The notes: a model not told the origin generated them from the sequence alone. Numbered from the stretch's first letter, positions 15,180-23,342 are shown. The stretch is 31,792 bases of DNA from Berkiella_A sp964633725 (GCA_964633725.1 CAZWHY010000040.1:1-31792); one strand, 5' to 3'. A program made the numbers and translations.

Positions 15180-15206
15180 CTTATTATATTAACGAGTATG
15201 GTTGGC

Positions 15207-15235
15207 ATTATAAAATATGTCAGGCAAACTATCAA
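15207..15235 (-). promoter_or_regulatory. Promoter of the repressor-thioesterase operon
   Basis: On the minus strand: TTGATA (plus-strand 15230-15235), 17 nt, TATAAT (15207-15212), 28 nt before the GTG start. A strong match. Confidence 0.7.
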
Positions 15236-15253
15236 TGATATCTTATAATGATA
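15234..15253. promoter_or_regulatory. Tandem AATGATA operator candidate
   Basis: AATGATA occurs at 15234-15240 and 15247-15253. The first copy overlaps the -35 box of the leftward promoter and the second overlaps a rightward TATAAT (15244-15249). This would suit autorepression by the adjacent repressor. Confidence 0.4.
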
Positions 15254-15335
15254 CTGTTACAATTTCCATTCAAGCATGTTAGCATTATTCCTGAATAACA
15301 AAGTAACTTTTTGGGTAGTAAAAAAAGGAATAGAT

Positions 15336-15461
15336 ATGAAAAGTAGCAAGCAGTATTTAGCTATTTTTAAAAATGAATTTTTTCACAAAGAAAACGTGAG
15401 CTTCACATCTATGAGATTCGCAAATGGTTTACGTTTCTATCTTGCCTGTAATAAGCAGTAA
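15336..15461 (+). CDS. Small protein, 41 residues, unknown
   Basis: ATG 15336 follows AAAAAAGGA at 7 nt, a strong ribosome site. The product (MKSSKQYLAIFKNEFFHKEN...) is basic and aromatic, with no membrane helix. I do not recognise it. It is first of three tiny ORFs in a row, reading away from the repressor gene, whose operator region may control it. Confidence 0.5.
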   Translation: MKSSKQYLAIFKNEFFHKENVSFTSMRFANGLRFYLACNKQ

Positions 15462-15488
15462 AATAATTTATCTCGAAAGGATGTCGCA

Positions 15489-15635
15489 ATGAAGCAGTAT
15501 GCAAAATCTTGTCGCGTAGTTAGCAAAAAAGGATTGTTCACCAGATCAATTTCTAGTAAGCTAGTAGTCGTGAATGCAAGGTGTACCACCACCTCACACT
15601 CACTAACCACAATCCAATCTATACAAGGAGATTAG
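15489..15635 (+). CDS. Small basic protein, 48 residues, unknown
   Basis: ATG 15489 has AAAGGA 8 nt upstream. The product is basic and rich in Ser/Thr (MKQYAKSCRVVSKKGLF...). No family is recognised. It starts 27 nt after the preceding tiny ORF. Confidence 0.45.
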   Translation: MKQYAKSCRVVSKKGLFTRSISSKLVVVNARCTTTSHSLTTIQSIQGD

Positions 15636-15638
15636 GTC

Positions 15639-15710
15639 ATGGCTAGAGCCATTTTAATCGATAATTTGTCAGTTATAAACCTCGATCGCAATCTTATTTC
15701 ATCTGCTTAG
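15639..15710 (+). CDS. Tiny ORF, 23 residues, unknown
   Basis: ATG 15639 has AAGGAG 8 nt upstream and begins 3 nt after the previous stop codon, which favours translational coupling. The product MARAILIDNLSVINLDRNLI is too short to classify. It may be a leader peptide for the gene at 15786. Confidence 0.38.
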   Translation: MARAILIDNLSVINLDRNLISSA

Positions 15711-15785
15711 GGCATTTACGCATTTAATTTGCACTTTGGATTTATTTGTAAATGTTTCTAACTACCATGGAATGGGGGCTGCGAT

Positions 15786-17048
15786 ATGCAAGCACACGAA
15801 ATTATCATCAACAAACGACAAAATGGTTATTACGCCGCGTTCAGCGAGCGTGAAATTACGTTTGTATCTCAATATAAAGGCTTGAGCGCCGGCGAAAAGT
15901 TAATTTGGATCAATCTTGCTGCGAAAACAACCTTGGATGCAAATTTATCCTGCCTTGCCTCGCAAAGCCAAATCGCCGAAATGGTTGGCAAAGTATCCAA
16001 CACCATCTATAAATCACTTCGTAATTTGGTTGCTCATGGCTTCTTAAGGTCTGAGTTTGACGCGCAAAAACGAATAAACACATATTTTGTGATTTTGCCA
16101 AAAGAAGGGCTAGAGGCCATACAGGACGCTCCAAACAGAGGTGAAAAGCGTCTCGCAAAAGATAGCTCTGTAACTTTTAATCTGGAGACAAACTGTGGAC
16201 AAACCGAGGGCAATAGAGACAACGTAGTACTTCGATATGAAAAGCCTATCGATTTACCTTTGGCTAACCCCCTGAAAAATATCAGGGGGGGTATAGGAAA
16301 AATATCAGGGGAACCCCCTGAAAAATATCCTAACCTTAATATTAATATTATTAACAATATTAAAAAACATAATATTCATAATACCCAAGATTCTAAACCC
16401 CTTGTGCAAAACGCTAGCGCGTTGCTTTTAAAATTTCAGAAAAAAATCAAAGAGGCGAAGGAAACTAACCCAAATCTCTCGCTTTGCAAGGCAAATATGT
16501 TTGCTCATAGTTGCTTCGGGGAGCAAGAGAACGCATTAATTCACCAAGCTATCATCTGGCAAGCCAAAGAGCTTGAATCAGAGAAAAACAAGCAGAGAGA
16601 ACAATCAGCCACTTTCAAGCAAAAACTTGAAGCAAGTACGCGAGTTCCCCAAAGCAGAGTCAAAAATATCAAATCAAATCTGGTTGAAATGATTTATGAG
16701 AATGAATATTTTTTGATTGAGGAAGATGTTAAAAATCAGATTTTAAACAACATACCTCAGCTCTATCGCTCTGGAAAAATTAGAGGGGATGCGGGGGGTA
16801 AGCCATTACCTGCACTGATAAAAGAAATTCTTTTTTACGTTGTAAAGGGCGGTAAAATAGCTGCTCAGCCTATATCTCAGCTCAAGCGATATTACATTGC
16901 GCGCAAAATTTGCCTTAACGGTGGTTGGGAGAGACCCATAGGATTGAATCGCTCTGAGGTCATTGCTCGCGAAAATAAATGGAATGCCGCCAAACGAAAA
17001 GAGATAGAGACTGCTAGACGGTATGCCGGGATAACTGGGTGCGTATAA
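15786..17048 (+). CDS. Plasmid HTH protein, possible replication or regulatory factor
   Basis: A 420-residue protein I cannot name. Residues about 30-105 form a winged-helix/HTH_36-like unit (LSAGEKLIWINLAAK, then SQSQIAEMVGKVSNTIYKSL and LVAHGFLRSEFD), the kind found at the start of plasmid replication and primosome proteins. Residues 165-215 are low-complexity (Asn/Ile-rich). The C-terminal half is helical and charged, ending in a conserved-looking region with KRYYIARKICLNGGWERPIG. GGGGG lies about 9 nt before the ATG. A 17-nt-class palindromic repeat is embedded in its DNA at 16266-16331. A short HTH gene follows 12 nt downstream. It could be an auxiliary replication protein or a transfer regulator. 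Confidence 0.68.
   Translation: MQAHEIIINKRQNGYYAAFSEREITFVSQYKGLSAGEKLIWINLAAKTTLDANLSCLASQSQIAEMVGKVSNTIYKSLRNLVAHGFLRSEFDAQKRINTYFVILPKEGLEAIQDAPNRGEKRLAKDSSVTFNLETNCGQTEGNRDNVVLRYEKPIDLPLANPLKNIRGGIGKISGEPPEKYPNLNINIINNIKKHNIHNTQDSKPLVQNASALLLKFQKKIKEAKETNPNLSLCKANMFAHSCFGEQENALIHQAIIWQAKELESEKNKQREQSATFKQKLEASTRVPQSRVKNIKSNLVEMIYENEYFLIEEDVKNQILNNIPQLYRSGKIRGDAGGKPLPALIKEILFYVVKGGKIAAQPISQLKRYYIARKICLNGGWERPIGLNRSEVIARENKWNAAKRKEIETARRYAGITGCV
16266..16331. repeat. Intragenic palindromic repeat
   Basis: AACCCCCTGAAAAATATC occurs at 16266-16283 and again at 16312-16329. The first copy forms a perfect hairpin CCCCCTGA / TCAGGGGG (16268-16289); between them TCAGGGG (16305-16311) pairs with the second copy. 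The encoded segment is the low-complexity linker of the HTH protein. Confidence 0.75.
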
Positions 17049-17060
17049 GGAGATAAGAAA

Positions 17061-17261
17061 ATGGATATTCGTGAGATGCTTCAAGTGTTATTAAACTGTG
17101 GTTACACAGAAGAAGCGATAGCTAAGGGCGCTAGCGTCAACCAATCTACAATTAGTCGCATTCTGAGAGGGGTCATTCGCGATCCCAAAGCTTCAATCGC
17201 TATTAAGATTAACTCCATGCTAAAGGATGAAGGCCAAAAATGCAGGGGCTTATATATATAG
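17061..17261 (+). CDS. Short HTH protein (XRE-like), 66 residues
   Basis: A single-domain DNA-binding protein: LLNCGYTEEAIAKGASVNQS then TISRILRGVIRDP fits a Cro/C1 HTH with its recognition helix. It is about one-third identical by eye to the 65-residue HTH protein at 18333 (shared pattern G-[YF]-[TS]-E-x-x-I-A, Q-S-T-I-x-R-I). AGGAG lies 9 nt before the ATG. It is 12 nt downstream of the preceding gene and probably co-transcribed. The two paralogues bracket the toxin-antitoxin pair and may regulate transfer or copy-control genes. Confidence 0.7.
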   Translation: MDIREMLQVLLNCGYTEEAIAKGASVNQSTISRILRGVIRDPKASIAIKINSMLKDEGQKCRGLYI

Positions 17262-17300
17262 TGTGCAAAATAGGTATTACTAACGTTAACCGACAGAAGG

Positions 17301-17315
17301 TACGGCATTGCCGTA
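17301..17315. promoter_or_regulatory. Palindromic operator before the toxin gene
   Basis: TACGGC, ATT, GCCGTA is a perfect inverted repeat ending 10 nt before the toxin ATG, the usual place for an antitoxin-bound operator. Confidence 0.5.
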
Positions 17316-17325
17316 TACGTGTGCT

Positions 17326-17634
17326 ATGATATTTATAGAGACGTCAATATTTACCAAGTATATACATGATTATTTAAATGATGCTGAGTATTCCGACTTC
17401 CAGTGGTATTTGATGCAAAATCCTGAGACGGGCGATCTAATTCCTGGTAGTGGTGGCTTGAGAAAAGTTAGGTGGCGAGCAAAAGGTCGAGGGAAAAGAG
17501 GCGGCACCAGAATTATTTATTATCATAAAAACGAGCAAGGTGAAATCTGGTTGCTGACTATATATAGCAAAAATGAAGTTGAAAACTTAACAAAAGAAGA
17601 GTTAAAGCTGCTAAAAAAGGAGCTGACAAAATGA
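17326..17634 (+). CDS. RelE/HigB-family toxin of a type II TA system
   Basis: A 102-residue protein with the RelE-like fold signature MIFIETSIFTKYIHDYLNDA, then NPETGDLIPGSGGLRKVRW (about 36-54), GRGKRGGTRIIYYH and a C-terminal Lys/Glu helix. Such toxins are ribosome-dependent mRNA interferases or close relatives. ATG 17326 is preferred over a TTG at 17308 because MIFIET is where family members begin. The stop overlaps the antitoxin start in ATGA, giving the toxin-first order of HigBA-like loci. Its role is likely plasmid stabilisation. Confidence 0.88.
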   Translation: MIFIETSIFTKYIHDYLNDAEYSDFQWYLMQNPETGDLIPGSGGLRKVRWRAKGRGKRGGTRIIYYHKNEQGEIWLLTIYSKNEVENLTKEELKLLKKELTK

Positions 17635-17954
17635 GCGAAAAAAGAAACTTAGCAAAAGAGCTATTTCACGGTATTAAAGAGGTTAAAGCGGGAGAGGGGA
17701 AACGCTACTCAATTGGTGGGAGTGAAGATATCACTAATATCAGACAGGAATTGGGCATGTCACAGTCCACATTTTCTGTATTACTTGGCGTGAGTCTTCG
17801 AACATTACAAGACTGGGAGCAGGGTAGACGTTTCCCTAATGGTTCTGCATTGTCTTTATTGCGCATAGCTAAGGATTGTCCAGAGGCATTTGTTAAAGCT
17901 CATATTGTTAATGAAGAGCAAATAAACCTTTCTGGCCATCTAGCCTCAAAATAG
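17631..17954 (+). CDS. HTH antitoxin partner (NadS/HigA-like)
   Basis: A 107-residue XRE-family antitoxin. After a polar N-terminus (residues 1-35), residues 36-90 hold the HTH: ITNIRQELGMSQSTFSVLLG then VSLRTLQDWEQGRRFPNGSA, a very typical motif. It starts within the toxin stop (ATGA), so translation is coupled. It should neutralise the toxin and repress the operon through the palindrome at 17301-17315. The C-terminal tail (residues 92-107) is short and unassigned. Confidence 0.9.
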   Translation: MSEKRNLAKELFHGIKEVKAGEGKRYSIGGSEDITNIRQELGMSQSTFSVLLGVSLRTLQDWEQGRRFPNGSALSLLRIAKDCPEAFVKAHIVNEEQINLSGHLASK

Positions 17955-18135
17955 TGTTAACGTCATGTACAATATTCTTCTCTGAATAAAAAAATTTACT
18001 TTTAAGCCTGTGGACATGTGGTTGAGAAGGCTGCGAATGTGGGTCAAGTTGTGGTAAACGTTTTGCGTTTTCCATAGCTTGTCCATGTGGCTGATAGAAC
18101 GCAGACTGTTCCGTAGGACTCATCCACATATCCAT
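17908..18135 (-). CDS. Hypothetical 75-residue protein (doubtful)
   Basis: An open frame rich in Pro, His, Gln and Ser (PTEQSAFYQPHGQAMENAKR) with GGGGGA 8-9 nt before its ATG. It overlaps the antitoxin 3' end by 47 nt. No family is recognised. It is the only candidate gene in the 378-nt gap between antitoxin and the next HTH gene, which otherwise shows three short motifs containing CATGTGG or its near-complement. Confidence 0.25.
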   Translation of the reverse strand: MDMWMSPTEQSAFYQPHGQAMENAKRLPQLDPHSQPSQPHVHRLKSKFFYSEKNIVHDVNTILRLDGQKGLFALH

Positions 18136-18276
18136 AGGTTTGTTCCCCCAATTAATGTTACCCGATTAGAATTAAAATATAGCTGATGTTTTTGGCGTAT
18201 TTTTGTTTGGGAAAAACCCCTGTATGCTTTTTTAGAAACCTAAGCGAGCCTTATGCGTAAATGCATATGATATTTC

Positions 18277-18306
18277 TTGATGCGACTGATCTCTTGTGTG
18301 AATAAT
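18277..18306 (+). promoter_or_regulatory. Candidate promoter of the virB operon
   Basis: TTGATG, 18 nt, AATAAT (18301-18306) lies 27 nt before the HTH gene that heads the operon. A TATGC/GCATA inverted repeat (18252-18267) sits just upstream. Confidence 0.38.
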
Positions 18307-18332
18307 AGAACATACAAACAACGGAGATTATT

Positions 18333-18530
18333 ATGAAACTAAATCCACAGGAATACATTCGAAAATTATTGTTAAGAGGCTTTAGCGAAAAGAGAATAGC
18401 TGAAAAAGCCAGAGTTTCTCAGTCTACCATCCACAGGATTAAAGTGGGGGATACTCCACACCCTCGTATTGATACGGTAGACAAGTTGCAAGAGATTTAT
18501 GAAAAAAATGGTGATTTAGGAGTTGTGTAA
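18333..18530 (+). CDS. Short HTH protein (XRE-like), 65 residues, heads the virB operon
   Basis: A single-domain HTH protein (LLLRGFSEKRIAEKARVSQS then TIHRIKVGDTPHP). It is a paralogue of the protein at 17061. GGAG lies 7 nt before the ATG. It ends 1 nt before virB2, so it is very likely the first gene of the conjugation operon and a candidate regulator of it. Its small size leaves no sensing domain. Confidence 0.72.
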   Translation: MKLNPQEYIRKLLLRGFSEKRIAEKARVSQSTIHRIKVGDTPHPRIDTVDKLQEIYEKNGDLGVV

Positions 18531-18531
18531 A

Positions 18532-18840
18532 ATGAAAAACAAACACCTTCTTTCCTTAATAATGACATCGTCAGTAGCAATGATTTTGTTCCCAGATTTA
18601 GTAATGGCAGGCACTGTGGGTTTGACTGGCGGGGACAGTATTAATTCAGTGTTGACTAAAATATTAGACATAATGACTGGAAATATTGCAAAAACGTTAA
18701 CTATTATTGCAATAGCAGGCAGTGGATATTTAGCTTACATTGGACAAACGCCTTGGATGAATATGATAAAAATCGCAATTGGTGCAGGCATTATTTTTGG
18801 CTCTGCCAGTATTGGTGCTTTATTGTATGGTGGCCTGTAA
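18532..18840 (+). CDS. virB2: VirB2-like conjugative pilin
   Basis: Major pilin subunit of the P-type T4SS. The 102-residue precursor has a long signal sequence ending at VMA/GT (residues about 1-26) followed by two hydrophobic helices, about 47-65 (NIAKTLTIIAIAGSGYLAYI) and 75-100, separated by the short polar QTPWMN loop, as in the VirB2/TrbC family. ATG 18532 has GGAG 9 nt upstream; an in-frame TTG at 18523 is less likely. virB3 starts on the last base of its stop codon (TAATG). Confidence 0.85.
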   Translation: MKNKHLLSLIMTSSVAMILFPDLVMAGTVGLTGGDSINSVLTKILDIMTGNIAKTLTIIAIAGSGYLAYIGQTPWMNMIKIAIGAGIIFGSASIGALLYGGL

Positions 18841-19133
18841 TGGAACAGGCACAACTTAATATAACGCCATTATTTCAGGCTCTAGCAAGGCCGCCTATGA
18901 TGTATGGTGTCACGCACTCTTACATGTTATTAAACGTTGTTATTAATATGATTCTTTTTATAACGAGCGGCTCTTTTTGGTTTGTGGGTGCGTTTGTTGT
19001 AGCGCATTTGGTGGGCAAGGCTTGTTGCATGATAGATGCCAATATATTCAATTTAGCCTTTGGATTTTTTAAAAACCTGCCAAAATGCCCTCAGAGCGCA
19101 CGTTGGGGCGGCAATTGTTATGAGGCTATGTAG
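18840..19133 (+). CDS. virB3: VirB3-like inner-membrane T4SS protein
   Basis: A 97-residue membrane protein of the VirB3/TrbD family, which docks with VirB4. The family opening LFQALARPPMMYGVTHSYML (residues 10-29) is followed by one or two hydrophobic helices at about 30-65. The C-terminus has a cysteine-containing tail. The start ATG overlaps the virB2 stop, and it ends 2 nt before virB4. Confidence 0.85.
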   Translation: MEQAQLNITPLFQALARPPMMYGVTHSYMLLNVVINMILFITSGSFWFVGAFVVAHLVGKACCMIDANIFNLAFGFFKNLPKCPQSARWGGNCYEAM

Positions 19134-19135
19134 TT

Positions 19136-21514
19136 ATGCTAAGTAGAAAACCACAACTAGATTCGTCTGTAAGTCAGAATTTGCCTTTTTCGTATTTTGC
19201 TTCTAAAAATACAATGGTTAATAAGAATGGTGAAATATTTTGCACCATAAAGATTGACGGCATAGAAATTGAGAGTCTAAACAACGAGAATGTTGATAAA
19301 GTACATCATATATTAATAAGAACCCTAACAGACTTGCCAGGTGACATTAGCATTTGGGTTAATGTCATTAGACGAAAAAAATCAATCTCTATTCCTCCCG
19401 GCAGTAATAATTTACTGAGTCAGAAATTTGCAGCGGACTACTATAAGAAGCTAAACAAAAAAGATTTATTTTTTAATGAGAGCTACCTTAGCTTGGTGCT
19501 TGCTAATGATAAAAAAAATACCCCTTTTATTAAAAAGCCATTTTTTCAGCTATCTGTAGAATCTGCGAAAAAAAATAATTATAGGTTAATGCTAAAAAGG
19601 ACAAAAAAACTATACCAGCAGGCCAATCAAATAATGTTAGGCCTGAAACAGTACAACCCTACTTTGTTGGGAATAAAGTGCCGGGGCAAACAAGAATATT
19701 CTGAAATATTAAGTTATTTGGGTAATATATTAAACTTTGAGCAAAGAGATTATTTATTCCCCTCAATTGAAGCATCCCAAGTGATACCAGAAAACAGAAT
19801 CTTCATTGGCAAAGATACTATTAACTTCAAAAATGAATCAAATAGCAAAGACAAGCTTGTAGCGGTAAACAGCATAAAAAAATACAGCGCGTTCACTGCA
19901 GCATCGTATTTGAGTCCTTTGTTGAATTTGCCGCAAGAGTTAATTGTTACTCAAATCTTTACACCCATTGCTAAAGAGCTTGCGAAAGAGCAAATTACTA
20001 GACATCAAAGTAAAATGATACAGGTTCAAGATGATTCTATTAGTCAGCTAAACGATATCAATCTGGCTTTGGATGATTTGCAGTCTGACAGAATTTCTTT
20101 CGGTCTACATAGCGGGATAGTAACAACCATAGCAGATAGTTCAGAACAGCTAGAATCAAATGTTCAAAATATTTTTAAAGCCACTAATAACATTGATATT
20201 AAGGTTGTGCGTGAAACAATCAACTTGGAGTCGGCTTTTTGGAGTCAGTTTCCTGGAAATGGTGCCGATGTTCAGCGCAAGGCTATGGTCTCATCGCAAA
20301 ATTTTGCAGATTTGGTAAGTTTTCACAAAATTAGCCAGGGGCATAATGGCAATAATCATTTGGGTAAGCCCATTATTTCGCTAGAGACTCCAAATTTTGG
20401 CCTCTTTGATTTTAATTTTCATCGTCAAGGTTCAAAGACAAATCTATCAGTTGGTCATACTACGTTAATCGGACCTACAGGAGGGGGTAAAACAACCCTA
20501 TTATGTGCGCTAGATTCTCAGCTGCGTCAGTTTGGTGGCAAAAGCTTTATATTGGATTATCGCCAGGGTATGGCTGTATATGTGTTAGCTTCTGGTGGGG
20601 AGTATCATTCATTTGATATTGGAAAATCAACAGGCATAAATCCTATACCTCAGGAAGACACCTCTAAATCCAGGCAATATTTACAGCAATTCTTGTCAGC
20701 ATTAATAATACGTAGTGATGAGGTATTAACTGATGAGGATGAGCAAATTATAAGTGGGGCAATTGATGGCATTTACAATGTGCCTGTTGAGTCTCGCAAC
20801 CTGGACACTTTATGTAGTTTTTTTAATCGGCATTGGAATAAGTATGCTCGTATTAAAACGTGGCTAGAAAGAGAACAAGGGAGTAGGGCGTACCTTTTTG
20901 ATAATTCACAAGACTCAATATCACTTTCTTCTGATGTTGTCGGGTTTGATTTAACGCAAATCATGGAAGACAAAACGGCGCTTTTACCGGCGATGCTATA
21001 TTTGTTTCATAGAATTGAGTCATCCTTAAATGGCAGTCTAACAGCCGTTGTTATGGATGAGGGATGGCAATTTTTAAACCATCCATATTGGGAAAAAGCA
21101 ATAAGCGCTTGGTTAGCAACATTTAGAAAAGAAAATGCTTTTGTAGTCTTCGCCACTCAAAATCCACATGAAGTTGCGCAATCCCCCCTGTCATATGGAT
21201 TAATTCAGGGCGCAGCAACCAATCTTTACTTGTCCAACTCAGACGCCCAAGAATCAGATTATATGGACGCATTTAAGCTCAATGCGCGTGAATTTGAGAT
21301 AGTTAGCACCTTAAATCCAGATGAACATTATTTTTTAATCAAACAGGGCAAGAGCGGCGCAATAGCCAGATGCAACTTACAAGGTTTAGAAAAGCATATT
21401 TCAGTCTTTTCAGGTAATCAGCAAATGTTTAAGCAAGTTACTGGGTTGATGAATGAATATGGCAGTTCACCTAGTGATTGGCTAGAGGCTTATTGGGGGA
21501 ACGATGAAAACTAA
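19136..21514 (+). CDS. virB4: VirB4 T4SS ATPase
   Basis: The large ATPase that powers pilus assembly and transport. At 792 residues it has the usual VirB4 length. The N-terminal half is the CagE/TrbE/VirB domain. The C-terminal ATPase domain has Walker A GPTGGGKTT (446-454) and Walker B VVMDEGWQFL with D641 and E642, followed by a conserved AWLATFRKENAFVVFATQNP stretch. There are no obvious membrane helices, as expected of a peripheral inner-membrane ATPase. The ribosome site is weak, consistent with coupling to virB3. Its end overlaps virB5 by 11 nt. Confidence 0.95.
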   Translation: MLSRKPQLDSSVSQNLPFSYFASKNTMVNKNGEIFCTIKIDGIEIESLNNENVDKVHHILIRTLTDLPGDISIWVNVIRRKKSISIPPGSNNLLSQKFAADYYKKLNKKDLFFNESYLSLVLANDKKNTPFIKKPFFQLSVESAKKNNYRLMLKRTKKLYQQANQIMLGLKQYNPTLLGIKCRGKQEYSEILSYLGNILNFEQRDYLFPSIEASQVIPENRIFIGKDTINFKNESNSKDKLVAVNSIKKYSAFTAASYLSPLLNLPQELIVTQIFTPIAKELAKEQITRHQSKMIQVQDDSISQLNDINLALDDLQSDRISFGLHSGIVTTIADSSEQLESNVQNIFKATNNIDIKVVRETINLESAFWSQFPGNGADVQRKAMVSSQNFADLVSFHKISQGHNGNNHLGKPIISLETPNFGLFDFNFHRQGSKTNLSVGHTTLIGPTGGGKTTLLCALDSQLRQFGGKSFILDYRQGMAVYVLASGGEYHSFDIGKSTGINPIPQEDTSKSRQYLQQFLSALIIRSDEVLTDEDEQIISGAIDGIYNVPVESRNLDTLCSFFNRHWNKYARIKTWLEREQGSRAYLFDNSQDSISLSSDVVGFDLTQIMEDKTALLPAMLYLFHRIESSLNGSLTAVVMDEGWQFLNHPYWEKAISAWLATFRKENAFVVFATQNPHEVAQSPLSYGLIQGAATNLYLSNSDAQESDYMDAFKLNAREFEIVSTLNPDEHYFLIKQGKSGAIARCNLQGLEKHISVFSGNQQMFKQVTGLMNEYGSSPSDWLEAYWGNDEN

Positions 21515-22217
21515 ATTTATTATTCTTTGTACATTTGGTTTAACCACACTTTCTTGTGAAGCCCATGCCCTTCAGATTTTTAAGGTAATAGAAGAGGGAC
21601 TGCAAAAAGTTGCACAAAGCCAATTAAAACAATTAGAAAGCAATGTTGGCTTGTTAAAGGACCAACTTAGTCTGGACAAGCGAGTTGAAGATATGACGAG
21701 GCAATCAATGTCTCATTTAAATAAAGTAGCAGATGAGCTTTCGGGGCAGTATGACATGGGCAAGATTTTAAATGGGGCAGCCGATCAAGCTAAAAGACGA
21801 TGGGGTCCGAAAATAAATGGTGAGAGTGAAAGCGATGGGTATCAAAAATTGAGAAGCACCTATATATCTCAGTTTAACCTTAAAGATGGCTCAGAACTTT
21901 ATCAAAAAAACTCAATTCGAGAAGCGGCATATAACCAAAGTAAAGGAACTCAGGAAAAAGCCATTGTTTCAGCTAATTTTGTTTCCAGTAAAATTGATAA
22001 CAGCATTAAAGAAATTGAAAAATTAATGGAGGAAATTGATAGGGCGCCCAACCAAAAAGCAAGTACGGATTTAAACTCACGCATTCAAGCTCAGGTTGGG
22101 CTGGAAATAATAGAGCTAAAAAGAATGCAAGCACTTCAATTAGAGACAATGGGGGTAATGTCACAGCAAAGCGTTATCGATGAAAATATGAGCGCCCAGT
22201 TTAATCGCTGGGCATAA
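21504..22217 (+). CDS. virB5: VirB5-like minor pilin
   Basis: A 237-residue exported protein with a signal peptide (residues 1-22, cut after EAHA) and long amphipathic, Gln/Glu-rich helices, the architecture of VirB5/TrbJ pilus-tip proteins. The C-terminal helix (IQAQVGLEIIELKRMQALQL) is the segment best matching the family. GGGGGA lies just before the ATG, inside virB4. Position between virB4 and virB6 supports the call. Confidence 0.78.
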   Translation: MKTKFIILCTFGLTTLSCEAHALQIFKVIEEGLQKVAQSQLKQLESNVGLLKDQLSLDKRVEDMTRQSMSHLNKVADELSGQYDMGKILNGAADQAKRRWGPKINGESESDGYQKLRSTYISQFNLKDGSELYQKNSIREAAYNQSKGTQEKAIVSANFVSSKIDNSIKEIEKLMEEIDRAPNQKASTDLNSRIQAQVGLEIIELKRMQALQLETMGVMSQQSVIDENMSAQFNRWA

Positions 22218-22225
22218 GGGGATAT

Positions 22226-22363
22226 ATGAAAAGGAAGATTATGATCATGATTGTTTGTTTTTTTCTAGCAGGATGTGCTGCACTAGGGTTTCAAGAGCAG
22301 CTAGCGCCTTGTGATGCTTACAACGGCACCTGTTATCACAAAACCAAATTAAACGACTGGTAA
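22226..22363 (+). CDS. virB7: VirB7-like small lipoprotein
   Basis: A 45-residue lipoprotein precursor: a charged start (MKRKIMIMIVCFF), then the lipobox LAGC with C17 as the lipidation site, and a short mature part with two further Cys (29, 36). AGGGG lies 5 nt before the ATG. VirB7 is expected here, between VirB5 and VirB6, as the outer-membrane anchor that binds VirB9. Confidence 0.78.
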   Translation: MKRKIMIMIVCFFLAGCAALGFQEQLAPCDAYNGTCYHKTKLNDW

Positions 22364-22369
22364 CGTACT

Positions 22370-23341
22370 ATGAGTCAAGAGATAATGCTTTTAACCACAA
22401 TTTTAGATCAAACAGACAAGGTAATTAAGAGCTTTGTTTTTGACGGATATTACTCTCTTGTGACATATCTAATGCCCGTTGCTATAACTCTGACAGCCTT
22501 AATGGTTGTAGGTTTTGGGTTTGCCATTATGCGAGGTATGATTCAAACCCCAATATCTCATGTTATGAATATTGCATTAAAATATGCAGTTGTATTTTGT
22601 TTGGCAACAAAGTGGTCGTTTTTTTCTGAGATGATTTATGTGATTTTCACAGATGGGCCAAATGAGCTAACGGGTGCCATTATGAACAAAGCATCCTTTA
22701 AGTGGACTTTATTTAAATCTCATAATGTTAACGGCGCACTGCAAGAGGGGCTGAATCAAGGTATGGAGAAGACGGCTGAAATTTATCGCATGGGGAGCTG
22801 GAAAAATTTCTCTCCATATATTGTTGGTACACTTTCTTTGATTTCGGTCATATTAATATGTGGCTCATCTATGGGGATGTTGGTTCTTGCAAAGGCGGGC
22901 TTGGGCGTTTGTTTGGTATTGGCTCCCATATTTTTATTGTGCTTTATGTTTGAATCTACGAAATCTATTACTGAAAAGTGGATGCAACACATGATTGGTT
23001 TTGCCCTTATGCCAGTTGGGATCCATTGTGTCTTAATGTTGATACTGACACTAATGGATAACACCTTGGTTCAATTGTCCTCTGGTGGGCAGGTGACAAT
23101 TGCCACAGGGGGCGCTTATGTATTGCTCAGTATTATTAGTATCCCTTTACTTTTGCAGGTTAAAAGTTTGATTGCCAGTATTGCAAGTGGTTTCTCATTG
23201 AGTACGTTAGGCGCGGTAGGGAATAGTATGCATTATGGTGGTAGGTTTGTGGGTGGAGCAGCTAAAGCAGGTAAAAGAATAGGTGGGGCTGCAAGAGGGG
23301 CAGCTAGCGGAATATTAAGTCAACTAAGAAAAGTGGGGTAA
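22370..23341 (+). CDS. virB6: VirB6-like polytopic inner-membrane channel protein
   Basis: A 323-residue TrbL/VirB6-family protein thought to form the inner-membrane passage for DNA. About six hydrophobic helices are visible (near 33-53, 65-85, 149-170, 175-194, 207-228 and 246-263), with a central periplasmic loop at 95-145. The C-terminus after 285 is Gly/Ala-rich and basic (GGAAKAGKRIGGAARGAASG), cytoplasmic by charge. It follows virB7 by 6 nt and ends 1 nt before virB8. Confidence 0.87.
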   Translation: MSQEIMLLTTILDQTDKVIKSFVFDGYYSLVTYLMPVAITLTALMVVGFGFAIMRGMIQTPISHVMNIALKYAVVFCLATKWSFFSEMIYVIFTDGPNELTGAIMNKASFKWTLFKSHNVNGALQEGLNQGMEKTAEIYRMGSWKNFSPYIVGTLSLISVILICGSSMGMLVLAKAGLGVCLVLAPIFLLCFMFESTKSITEKWMQHMIGFALMPVGIHCVLMLILTLMDNTLVQLSSGGQVTIATGGAYVLLSIISIPLLLQVKSLIASIASGFSLSTLGAVGNSMHYGGRFVGGAAKAGKRIGGAARGAASGILSQLRKVG

Positions 23342-23342
23342 T

